NCBI GenBank assembly: GCA_019054805.1
Contig: JAHQIY010000003.1
Span: 8,060,001-8,124,000, forward strand
DNA length: 64,000 nt
Source of the DNA: Brachionus manjavacas
Taxonomy: Eukaryota; Rotifera; Eurotatoria; Ploima; Brachionidae
Reading direction: 5' to 3'
The position numbers and the translations under genes are program-made. The notes beneath the pieces were generated by a model. The model searched no databases and had not been told where the DNA came from. It worked only from the letters and a program-made list of their open reading frames with translations. Positions 48,101 to 58,500 of this stretch are shown here, one piece after another. Positions within the stretch are counted from its first letter, which is position 1. The number at the start of each line of letters is the position of its first letter.

Positions 48101-49022
48101 AGTGATCATTCCTGCAATTGGGAGACAAAAATATTTTGAAACTAAGGCTAATAGAATCTTTGGAGCATTCCAATTTATCTAATAAAATGCTCATGTGATT
48201 GGAGGCAGTCAGTCTCAGGACAGAGTTAGTCAACTGGGTCTTGTCGAATTTGAGGAAAAAATTGCTTTCTCCACAGTTGGTCTGATTTGCTTGGTCAAAA
48301 TTACTGATGATCAAAAAATGGTCGCGATTTTCCGCCTCAATTAGCTTCTTACCGAGCATTCGGAGATCAGCACTGTCCAATTTTGCCGATACATTTTCTA
48401 GATCATAAATACTCTCGTAAACATAAAATTTGAAATTTTCTTTCAAAAAGTCAACATTGGCCAATTTTGGTCCAATATTGAACAATTTGATTGTTTGATC
48501 GCCAATGTAAAAATGAAAATTTTTATCAAGTTCTTCGCGAAATTTGACATTTTTTTCCATAAATTTGACAAGTGTGATCTCGGGATTTTCACGTTTAAGC
48601 TTGCCACTTGGTCTCAATTTAGAAATTTGTAAATTTTGGAGCATTTCATTTTCATTTGTGTATACTTGGCTGATAGCTTCGATGCAAATGAGAAAATTTG
48701 GGCAAATGATGGAATAAAATGGTCTGTAGGAATCGGCTGAAGTTTGTTTGTGGTCTGGATCGCATTTTTTTTTCGCAGCTGGTTCTGCTGATTCCGAATC
48801 AATCATGTTCACGACATTTAAATTTTCAGCCATTGGTGCATAGACCGCATGGTCATCTAAAGAGTCGGTTTTGAATTTGCGCTTGGGTATTTTTGAGGCA
48901 TTAAAATCGCTCTCCTTGTCCGAGTCCATTTCAACCTCGGACACATGATCAACTACCATGGTTAAAATTTCTTGTGACACTGATTTTGGTTGATTTTCTT
49001 TCTCTTCTACATTGCTCGGCAT
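39175..49022 (-). CDS. SHPRH: SHPRH-type SNF2 helicase / PHD / RING E3 ubiquitin ligase
   Basis: Six exons: 49022-46431, 46378-46272, 46217-46091, 43611-42337, 42273-41998, 39741-39175. Phases agree and give 1647 residues (human about 1683). Domain order is diagnostic. The SNF2 N-half has LRPYQIEGIKWM and Walker A LADEMGLGKT (about 480). A PHD finger is inserted (C4HC3 spacing, about 524-583). Then come LIVTPSVISYQW, a DEAQ box (about 689) and TGTPIGRS. A long linker contains LACNHPQLIL and coiled coil. A RING follows (CPICQCNLGFE, CGHLFCKDC, CVRCPMC; about 1357-1412). The helicase C half has VLLMPYSFGANGLNVIEATH and IGRVHRIGQTKPT (about 1570). In the family it polyubiquitinates PCNA in DNA damage tolerance. 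The PHD and RING ligands and the helicase motifs I saw are intact. Introns 3 and 5 contain repeats. Confidence 0.96.
41696..41745. repeat. GC-rich hairpin repeat, degenerate copy
   Basis: GAGTCCGAGGAAGAGCCCTG, continuing into GGTTTAAAG, matches the copies at 26.7 and 49.85 kb with several changes. It lies in SHPRH intron 5. Confidence 0.45.
44535..44955. mobile_element. Foldback/MITE-like inverted repeat in a SHPRH intron
   Basis: About 44555-44740 pairs with about 44760-44945. Shared blocks include AGCTAAGACACGCTTT, the ACCACGG/CCGTGGT pair, GCATCAAACTCTGAAATTCT and GAATTAA. The left arm carries an extra segment of about 50 bp. The element is nearly all arm, with a very short AT-rich centre, so a transcript would form a long hairpin. 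No ORF is present. Confidence 0.65.
45240..45490 (+). mobile_element. Decayed LINE fragment, copy 3
   Basis: Aligns with the C-terminal region of the LINEs at 17.9 and 36.4 kb (KYYTPSILCTKKSSISLHYL-like decay; NIMHHEAFNKLKLL in the better copies), including TTTTTGAATTAAGGGAAAGA and the EEFKEGFESR-like stretch. Many changes and frame breaks make it much older than copies 1 and 2. It lies in SHPRH intron 3. Confidence 0.6.
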
Positions 49023-49845
49023 ATTCAGCTAAATAAATTAATTAAAATTTTTCAATACTCAAAGAGCCTAATTTGTTGAATAGAGATTTTATTTTTTTCA
49101 ATTAAAAAAATTAAAAATAGCTAAGTTATTTTTCATCAACTCGTAGAATTGACTGGGTACCCGTTTTGAAAAGAAATTCAAAATTCATATCATGAATTTT
49201 GTTAAAGCAGCGTTTACTCACACTCATAGCGGGTAAAAAAATTGTCTGATTTAAATTTTAAAGAAGCTTAACCTATAGGTTCATATTTTATATCTAGTTC
49301 ATTAAAGGGAATATTAATTGCATATCCTATAGTTCTTTACTCACTGCATATCCAGATGGTCACTAAATAGGCTGTCATTTGAAAATTTATTGCTCATCCA
49401 CAAGTTCCCATTGAAATTTCCAAGCATTCCTCGTAATATTATTTTAAAAGTAATTGAATTTAATTTACTGACTTAAAATAAAGTCCTGTAAGAATTAATT
49501 TTTTTTAAACTAAAATAATTGTCGCTTTTCTATCCTAGCAGATAATGGGGAGGCACTCATCTCCTTTTCCAGTACTTTTTATTTCAATCTGGCACAGAGG
49601 TTTAATGCATCGAGTTGATCAATCACACCGCAATTAAAAAAAAATAAAAAAAAAAAACTTCCAGACTATTGTTAAATGTTAATTCCCTAAATAATTGAAT
49701 AAAAAGAGAATTACATTAAATTATTAAAAATTTTTGGAAGTTCTAGACAATTATCCAAAACCCTTTAAAAAAAGGTAAAATATTAAGCCATAATATCAAA
49801 GATTAAATCGGATTAAAAAAAAAATTGATTGTCACATTTAATCAA

Positions 49846-49888
49846 ACGGGGTCCGGGGCACAGCCCTGGTATAGGGATTCGGGTTTGT
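49846..49888. repeat. GC-rich hairpin repeat, copy 2
   Basis: GGGGTCCGGGGCACAGCCCT, continuing into GGTATAGGGATTCGGG. CCGGGGC pairs with GCCCTGG around ACA. The loop differs from the 26.7 kb copy while the stem is kept. Confidence 0.5.
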
Positions 49889-51012
49889 TGTTGATTAGAG
49901 AACTTTAGTTAAAATTAAAATTTTTAAATTTAACTTTTAATAAATTAAAATATTCAATTTAATTATTGACATGACAGGTTAATATGCATCCTTTTAAAAA
50001 CCTTGATAAATGATAATTAATAAAAAATAAACTAAATATCTTTCACCTGTTGTTTTTGTTAGCATAAAAAAGAAAATACAAGTATTATTTTTAATTTTGT
50101 ATTATAATAATCGATTAGAAAAATACTTAACAAAAACATTTTTTAAATTTTTGCCTCTAAAAATTTGTGTATAAACATATTTATAATATGCAAAATTTCT
50201 GATATTTTAAAGAGTTTATAAAACACATTTTTTTTAATGTATCTAATCAAAATTTTTATTAAGCTTCGATCAAGACAAAAAGACAAGGTTTTTTGACTTA
50301 AATCTGTTCCAACGTTTTATTTACTTAAATATTGCTTGTGCTATGACTAAGTTTTTTTTATTTTTATTAAAATAATACAATTTTCATTAAGACTGACTTT
50401 CTAAATAATGACTTATTTTCTGAGGTTAAAAATCTTCCCTCGAATTTATCTTGTTGATTTGTTCTCGTAAACACGATTAAGATGAAATCAAGAACCAAAA
50501 AAAATTTTCAAATAAAAAATTTAAATAAGATTTTTTTCCTTTTGTTCCCTTTTTTCAAAATAGTTTAAACAATAAAATAACTTGACCATGCTGAATTAAT
50601 CTCTTATTATTAAAATCCTAAAAAATATTGAAAATATTTATTTCATGTTTACAGGCTACAATCCAGTTTTAAAAATCCCATTAAGATTTAAGTTTTAAAA
50701 ATTAAGCTTAAAAACCTTAAAAACATGTAAGTTCTACGATGAAATTCAATTTCGAATTTTTTAAAGTTTTTTGATCATTTTTGAAATCTGAAATTTGATC
50801 AAGAATTTTAGTCTGCCGATTCCTTACCATGTCAAACAATAAATGCTTACATAATATGAGGTTCTACTTCATTTCTTTTTACTAACAATTACTTAATAGC
50901 CTTATATATTATGAATCTTATATTTACTTGTGAGCTTAAGATTTTTTTTAATTTCATCGCAATGCTGGCGTCATATACCACCCTATGTTTAGAAACTATA
51001 ATTTTTTATCCA

Positions 51013-51060
51013 CCTAATTTTTTGAATATTTTTTCTACTTTAAATATTCAAAAAATTAGG
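51013..51060. repeat. Perfect 19-bp palindrome/hairpin
   Basis: CCTAATTTTTTGAATATTT (51013-51031) is exactly complementary to 51042-51060 with a 10-nt loop. Very AT-rich. Function unknown; it may be a chance palindrome or cruciform site. Confidence 0.6.
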
Positions 51061-51471
51061 AGGAAATAATTTTAGATTTTTTTCACACTCTTTACATCCA
51101 TATTTTAACCCCCGAGAGTACTGTCACGCTCTATAGGCAAGATAATCACTGTTATCTAAGACAGATTTTTTAGATGAATGGTAACAACCATCCATAATAC
51201 TTATTTTGCGATGAATTTTATCAAATCATTTTTAGTATGAAAATACTGAGAGTACCCTGGAACCCTTTTTTTTTAAATTAGAAGTATAAATCTTCGCCCA
51301 ATACACCACCACCTCTCATTATCTTTTAAAAAGGAAGTTAACCCAAGGCTAATTATTATCAAAAAATTAATTAAAAGTGAACCAACGGTATAAGTATAAT
51401 CTTCTTTGGAAAATATAGGCAATTTTTCAAAACTGTATAAAAAACCTCTAAAACGAAAAAAAAATATCAAA

Positions 51472-51954
51472 ATGCTTATTTTTGTTTTTTTAATCAAATT
51501 ATTTTATTTGAAATTAATTGTGGATGGCAGTTTTATTGAGACAGATTTATTAAAACTCAATGAATCAATTGCTTTAAAAAGTATAGGCATGAAACTCAAT
51601 AGAGCTAGTTCGTGCATTGATCCAAACTACCCAAAACTTAGAGAAAAGTTTAAAAATTATAAACGTAATCTATTGAAATTTGATCAATTGATGCTCAAGG
51701 CAAATTTTGCACCAGAGTATGACATGATTTCTAATATCATTCATAGAAATAATCAGATAATTTCTAAATCATCAAGCAAACCATCAATGCTTTTGCGTAA
51801 TTTAGAATTGGTATGCGAATTTCGTTGTAACATGTTTCCAAAAAAAAACAGAAAAAAAAATGTGTGTGATTTTTGTCCAAAAATTAATCATAAGTCACTA
51901 AGCAATAACTCCAAATGCTTTGATCAGACAACAACAATCAATTCTAAATTCTAA
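51472..51954 (+). CDS. Putative small secreted protein with Cys-rich C-terminal part, unrecognised
   Basis: A single-exon ORF of 160 codons from the ATG at 51472. An in-frame extension upstream lacks a convincing start. The first 20 or so residues (MLIFVFLIKLFYLKLIVDGS) are a strong signal peptide with a likely cleavage after the hydrophobic core. The remainder is basic and soluble, with six Cys: one at CIDPNY, then a cluster CEFRC, CDFC and a late C. A polybasic KKNRKK lies within the Cys cluster. An even Cys count and secretion suggest disulphides, as in a secreted ligand or peptide hormone. I do not recognise the family. It converges on MTRES1, with stops about 100 bp apart. It could also be the last exon of a longer gene. 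Confidence 0.55.
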   Translation: MLIFVFLIKLFYLKLIVDGSFIETDLLKLNESIALKSIGMKLNRASSCIDPNYPKLREKFKNYKRNLLKFDQLMLKANFAPEYDMISNIIHRNNQIISKSSSKPSMLLRNLELVCEFRCNMFPKKNRKKNVCDFCPKINHKSLSNNSKCFDQTTTINSKF

Positions 51955-52054
51955 AAAGAGGCAAATGAGACTCATTTAAAATTATTACCATAAAAAGATT
52001 TTTTTTATTAATTTTAGTTTCTTATGATTATATTTAAAAAATTAAAAATAAACT

Positions 52055-52856
52055 TTATTCGTGTATATTTTTGTACGCATCATCTTCAAATAGACCTGCT
52101 TTCCATGTGACTAATACAACTTTAGGCTTATTATTTTTTGATGCTTGATCAAATATTTTGTAGAGAAAAACTCGTTTAAGAGTTCGTTTTCCAATTTTTT
52201 CATCCACGTCACCAATTAAATCCACTCTATCATTTTCTTTTACCTAAACAATTTTAGCTAAATTAAAATTTTTGAATATTACGACAGAATTTTACAGAAT
52301 GACTTTTTTTGACAACTTTTTCTCCATTAAGTCTTAACTTTCCCGAATAAAAATTGTCATCTATCTTCCTTTTAAAATGAAATTAAAAATATAATTAGCC
52401 TAAAAATAAAACTGAAATTTACTTTCTGGACATGTTTAGACCAGAAGCTATTACAGTATCTACTCGTAGAGATGGTACATGCTTTTGTGTAATTTTAAAT
52501 CCTGGTCTAAATTGTGAAGTATCGATTGAACTGATAAAGTCGTCGTCATCACTTTCTAGATCTTCATAATCTTCGTCCTCTTCTAATTCATCTTTAGACT
52601 TTTAAATGATCCAAATTATTTTAGGTTTCAATTGAAAAGCTTTCTTGCTCAATTTTACATTTATTTGCCTTTTAGAATCGTTTTTTTTGCTCAAGAATCT
52701 TATCTGATTAATTGAATTGGATGGAGTTTTCATTGCCAAAGAAATTTTACTGTTTGAGATTACATTATGTGATATTTTATTTGGAAAGTTATCTTTAGTA
52801 AGATTTATTGATAAAAAAAATTCTCTCAGGTTTCTTTTAGCCAACGATCTTAGCAT
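52055..52856 (-). CDS. MTRES1: Mitochondrial transcription rescue factor 1 (C6orf203-like)
   Basis: Four exons: 52856-52659, 52598-52423, 52368-52296, 52243-52055. Phases agree; 211 residues. The N-terminus (MLRSLAKRNLREFFLSINLT) is Arg/Lys/Ser-rich without acids until residue 12, typical of a mitochondrial presequence. An acidic linker (DELEEDEDYEDLESDDDDF) follows. The S4-like RNA-binding module then reads RVDTVIASGLNMSRKKIDD, YSGKLRLNGEKVVKKS, VKENDRVDLIG and a C-terminal VVLVTWK, aligning with human MTRES1 (LDLGRNKVEDAFY, GELRLN, KKSRTVKVGD, VVLRRWK). The family binds mitochondrial RNA and supports mitochondrial transcription and ribosome quality control. Intron 1 is 60 nt, a multiple of three with one in-frame stop, so retention would truncate the protein. 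AATAAA overlaps the stop codon. A further 5' exon is possible (see 53660-53698). Confidence 0.88.
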
Positions 52857-53659
52857 CTTTTGAATAAAAAATTTAATTAAAATGTTAAAATACATATCAT
52901 GAAATTTTTGAGTATGCTTTTGTTTTGTCTTTAGATACAAAAACAATTTAAAAAACTAAGCTACAAAATAAAAGCAAATCTAGATTGTTCAAAACATTCG
53001 ATGGAATTTAAATCCGAAAAAAGAAAAAGACAAGACAAACTTTTTATGGGACTAAACAATTTTTCTCTTTGAGATGACAAAAAAAACTAATTGACCAACA
53101 ATTTTATTTTTTAAATGTTTATTTAGAAATTTAAGACTTAAAAAATAAATCCTACTTTACGGACAAAATAAAACAATTTGGGATGACAAAATTTTTTTTA
53201 TAAAAATGACAAAAATAAAAATTGATTTAAAACCCGCAAAAATTTACTAATCAACTACTGGTGTTTCTTAAAATTTCTTTTGTTTTTAAAAATGCATAAA
53301 ATAATCAAGTCGCAATCAGAAGAATGAAGGAATTTTTTATTTTTTTTTTACATCATTAATAAAAATACTAAATAAAGGGCTTAATAATAAGCTTTTACAG
53401 AAACATGCAGAAATGTATTTAATCAATATCATTATGTTATCATATCACCTTTTATATTACTATTTACATTTACCTTAAATGGTCAAAAAATGATTTATTC
53501 CATGGATGAATGGATTAGGTGTATCTTTGAAAGTATATTTTTGCAAAACTTGAATATTTGGATTTTTTCAAATTTTTTTAATCTCTCAAAATAATAATTG
53601 AGCCTCTTTGCTTGTGAATTTGGGATGGTTTGAAAGTTAAAAAAACGAAAAAAAGTTAC

Positions 53660-53698
53660 CAAGAAGTCTGCATCTTGTCCAGCGCCCAATAAGGCCAT
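53660..53698 (-). CDS. Possible upstream coding exon (MALLGAGQDADFL)
   Basis: An ATG at 53698 opens 13 codons that end at TTG|gtaact in phase 0. The acceptor aaaag directly before the MTRES1 ATG (52856) is also phase 0, so it could add MALLGAGQDADFL to MTRES1. The acidic residues would be unusual for a mitochondrial presequence. It may instead start another transcript. Confidence 0.3.
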
Positions 53699-55500
53699 TC
53701 TCTACCTTTTCGATTGAAATTAATTTAAAAAATGTTCAGTTATTACTTCAGTGATATACATTAATTAAATTGTTCATCTTTTTTGGTTACCCGGAAATAT
53801 TTAGTTTATTTGTCATCTAATGCGGTAATTTTATTTACAGCAAATTTTTTTTTTTAGTTCATTGACTGATGGTCAAAAATAATATGAGTCAAATTTAATT
53901 GAAATTTAATTAATTATATATTTAATTTTTTTCATTTGGAATTTTATCAGTAAAAGATTAATTAAAAAAAATCAAAAAATTCTTCAGATCTAATTGTAAA
54001 AAAAAATAATTAAAAGTATTTCATTTACCAGGAAAGTTGTTTTATTAAGAATTCTATCAATCATAGGCTTAAAACTGATGGTTTACACTCAAGCCTTATT
54101 GATATGCATTCAAACCAAAATTCAATGCTTCATCAGTTCTTTCTTATCTATTCATTAAATAATTTTTTAAGAATTTATTTAAGAAATAGAAATTGAGGTG
54201 AACGTTCATAATAGAGAATTATTTTTACAGGTAATCTTCAAATTAGTAAAAATCGAGAATAATTTTATTAGAGAAAATAATTATATATTGTAAAATAGAG
54301 AATTCCTTAATTCAAATAAAATAGAGAAAAAATTAGACAGAAAGAAAGATATATTCTCTAATTAAATATTGAATAAGTTAATTAGTTTTTTTTACATTTT
54401 TAAATTGTTTTTTTCTAGCATAAATTTTATCCACCAACAAATTAGACAAACCACTTATTAAAAATTCTAAATTTAATTTATTTTATTTTTTATACTTGTT
54501 TCTTGATTTTTCTTCACGATTCTTTATTTTGCTGTTTAGTTTAGATTCGTTCTTGTTAATTCTAATTTTACTCTCTCATGTAAATTCCATATCTCATTTA
54601 GCCTAGCCTTTACTTCTCCAATATAATTGTTTTGCATGTAATTTTAAAAATTTTCTATTATTATACTGTATTATTATACTGTATTCAGTACAGCTCCAAA
54701 ATTGGATATTTCAATTCAGTTGAATTAATAAAATCGGCAACAACTTCACATGAGAAGACGGCTAATGCCGAACTTTTCTAAGCATCTGTCTAAGCTCTAC
54801 GGAAAGCCATAATTTTAAAGCACCTGATAAAAAAGTTGATTTGTTTTTTTAGACTAGAAAGTTCATTGCTTTCGAATTTGATTTTTCTCTTTATTAAATT
54901 CTATAAGTCTCTATTGAAAATTAATGTTCTTCTCTTGTTTTCAAAAGAATGTACTTCGATTCAACTTTAAAAGCAATTAATTTTTAATATTCCAATCCTG
55001 ATTTTTTTTCATCAATTTTATTTAAAATTTTTAATAAATTTTAAGATTAATTTAAAAAAAATTTATTACCAAAAAAATCAAATATTAACTTTCAAACATT
55101 GAATCGTTTTTGAAAAAATTTTGATCTCACAAGCTTTTGATAACTCAGTATCGTCAAGATTCATTCAACATATTTCGGAAATTTCAAGCTTTATTTGCAT
55201 TTTAGATTAAGTACTGGACATTTTTCAAGTTTTTTTTTGAATTAAATTTAGAGCAAAAGTAAAATTTCGCAATGATCAATTTTACCGATTTCCTAAGTTA
55301 GAATATCTAACTTTATGAATTTTAGAATTTATGATTTAAAATATTTTTATTATAAAAATTCGGTATAAGTAGAACAAAAGTAGAAAAATTAAATCCTTTT
55401 TAAAAGAATTGTTTTTCACAATTTATCTGAATTTGTTGAATTTTTTGTGAGAAAATCGAAACTAATTCAGTTAATTCAGATTTTATAGTTAATTCGAATT
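53699..55500. other. AT-rich gene-free stretch
   Basis: No exon could be supported. The only notable item is a slightly GC-richer patch near 54725-54815 with small stem-loops. Confidence 0.5.
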
Positions 55501-58500
55501 TCAAATTTGATTAAATTCTGTATAAAGAATTCCATTTGAGCTGATAGCATCGCCTAGTCCAACTGTTTTCAGAGGTTTTTTGCATACAAGTGTCGGAGTA
55601 AAATAAAATTTTATATTTCCACGTTGGAATTGAATTACGGGTTCAGAAGCATTAAATTTAAAGGCATTTTCTTGGTCCATTTTCAAATAAATATTCTTAT
55701 TCTCATCAATTTCATAAGGTATTTTCATTTCTACAAAATCTTCCAATGCAACTTCATTGCTCAAGTCATCGAATTCAAAGCCACAAGCTTGTTTAGCAGC
55801 TATTTTGGATCCACTTACTAATGAAGATATTGAATTTGACCATTCACCAGCCTCGTTTTCAGCAATAATATGAAATTTTAAATAATGAAAATGAATTCTC
55901 GAAAATCGGCTATTTGAATTGACTTTTGAACCGAATGTACTCAGAACCCATTCTAAAATATCAACAATTTTTGTGTATTCAAGGGGCCCCGACGATTCCA
56001 TGTAATAGTTGGAGTGTGGTGCTTTTTCAGATGCATAGGCTAAAAATAGCAATTCTTGTTCATTCAAACCTAAAGAATTAATTTCATGTAAAAGACCCTT
56101 TAGATAATATAATTAATAAATTAATTTTCTTTAAATTCTATTTAGTTTTAAATACACTGTTTAAGATTGTTGACATTAGAAACTTTTCACTTATGCTTCC
56201 GAGTTCAAGATGTACCATTTTTTTATCATCACGATTTTTCAATTGATTAGTTAATTTCTTTAAAGTATCTGATCTTGAAAATTAAAAATAGAATAAATTA
56301 GTTTATGACCTATAATGTTTGCTATTATCTTTAAAAAAAGAATAAATGACCAGGTTAAAATAAAATAAATTTAATTTAATTTTTTTGTAATTTTATAGGT
56401 TCTCTAATATAAATTCAATTAATAATTTTAACTCGAACTTGAACGAAAGAAGTAAAGTTAAATAAGTTAATATTCAAATATCTCATTTCATTAATATCGA
56501 TGTAACTTTCAAATTTACTTATTAAGATTTTTTATTGTTAAGTTCTCTTCTTTTTTGCATAATTTCATAAATTTATAAAAAATCCATCAATCTTGATGTA
56601 TTTAGATATTTAAGTATTTACAATGGATTTATTTTTTATTTCGAAATCATGACTGGGACTCAATACTTATCGCTTTTATACTATAATGTGAACAAGGTTT
56701 TACCTGTTGCTCCGCTGCCAGGATAATAAAAATAAAAGAAAGAGAAATTAGTATTGATTATTTGATTGATTGATTTATTTTATTTATTAAATCGAAAACT
56801 TCTTATTAAAAAATTTATTTAAAAAAAAATTTGTTCATAAAGTTCACGAAATTCAAAACTTTCGTGCTATCTGAATTCTTTATTTTCGACTCAAAATTCG
56901 TAATCTACGCCCTCGAAAACCCCATAAAAAATTTTTTTGGTGGGGGCTAGAAAAAAATTTTTTTACAGCCAGGGTTTCAAAAATAGCAAACCCTTTAAAA
57001 AGTGGTTGTTCTTTAAGGCTCAAAATCTCAAAGATAAAACTTAAATATACTAAAAAAGTATATATATTCTGAAAGAGCATAAAATTCTCTACATGCTAAT
57101 GTAATTAAGAAAAAAAAAATTGGACTCATAATTGAGGAGGAGATACGATTTAAACCAGAAAAAACATTTTCATTTCATTTTTTAGCGAACAAAAACCGCC
57201 ACACTTTTTTTTTTTTTCTTAATTACATTAGCATGTAGAGAATTTTATGCTCTTTCAGAATATATATACTTTTTTAGTATATTTAAGTTTTATCTTTGAG
57301 ATTTTGAGCCTTAAAGAACAACCACTTTTTAAAGGGTTTGCTATTTTTGAAACCCTGGCTTTAAAAAAATTTTTTTCTAGCCCCCACCAAAAAAAATTTT
57401 TATGGGGTTTTCGAGGGCGTAGATTACGAATTTTGAGTCGAAAATAAAGAATTCAGATAGCACGAAAGTTTTGAATTTCGTGAACTTTAAGTGTTGATTA
57501 AATGATTTAATGAATACTTCTGTACAGTATGTCACAAAAAGTTATAATCAAACTTTTTTCAATTTAATTGTTTTTTTGTTCTTTATTTCGTTAATTCGGC
57601 TATTTTTTTTTCAGTCTTTGTCTGATTTTTCAAAAAACATGCAATCTCTGTTGATCAGTTATTTTATTTTTACCCGTTTTTTCTCTATTTTGTCAAATTT
57701 TTAGGTAGTCTTACTTTAAAAAAGCTATTATTTGTAAAAAATTTGTACTTAACGATTTTTTTAATTGCAAAAAAGCAATATTTTTATTTTTTTCAGCTTG
57801 ATTCTAACTTTTGTGACATACTGTACAAACAACATTTCTTGTAAGAAAAACTTGAATGCATGAACTTCAATGATGAATGTTTTTTCTTTTCTTCATTTTT
57901 TTATGAATATTTTTTCTTAAGTTGTAAAAAAATGGATCAAGGCAATTATAGAAGCACTATATTCAAATATTAAAGTTAGCTATCGTAAGTATATTCATGA
58001 AAATTTTACTTTTTTCACACATTTGGGTTTTAAATATTAAGATAAGAAATTAAAATAAGGCAAGATGGAATAATAATTTATTTTAAAAAGAAAAATTGTT
58101 AGCTTTTTTTTGTTTGGTCTGACTTGAATTTTTAAAAATTCTTGATAGTAAAGCAATTAATTAAATAATAAATTAAAATTGTTTTTAATAAAAAAAAGTT
58201 CCAAAGAAAATAACACTTTTTAGGGTCAATATATTACAGAATATTTCTTTTTTTTTTCTTGATTTTTTTAATCTGAAGGAGTCTTAGCTCAATACTCGTT
58301 CTTTACCCTTTAATAATTTTTTTAATTTTAATTTTTATTTTTAAATCTAAAGGAGCATTAGTTCGAGACAGATAAACAAATAAACAAAATTAATTTAATT
58401 TAAGTTGGAAGATTTAACAAAATTTTTCAAAAATATTAGCTGCTATGAATCTAAAATGTAGATAATTTTAAATTTAAAATAAATGAAAAAAGTTACTGAA

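Larger units (their letters stand above)
49023..51471. other. Intergenic stretch with two small repeats
   Basis: It contains a GC-rich hairpin repeat (49846-49888) and a palindrome (51013-51060). An exon-like minus-strand stretch at 49427-49345 (MLGNFNGNLWMSNKF, ending at a gtgagt donor) lies upstream of SHPRH. Spliced to the SHPRH start exon it meets a stop at once, so at best it is an upstream ORF or another gene's exon. Confidence 0.4.

Noticed and set aside
54749-54775. GAGAAGACGGC-TAAT-GCCGAAC, resembling the hammerhead core
   Set aside because: The stem-loop is present, but the CUGANGA box and the full GAAA are missing, and there is no stem III or cleavage triplet. It is too degenerate to call.
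56880-57447. Two identical 66-codon ORFs (MLFQNIYTFLVYLSF...) facing away from each other
   Set aside because: They are mirror images created by the long inverted repeat. The frame is AT-rich with no recognisable domain, so I treat it as a by-product of the palindrome.
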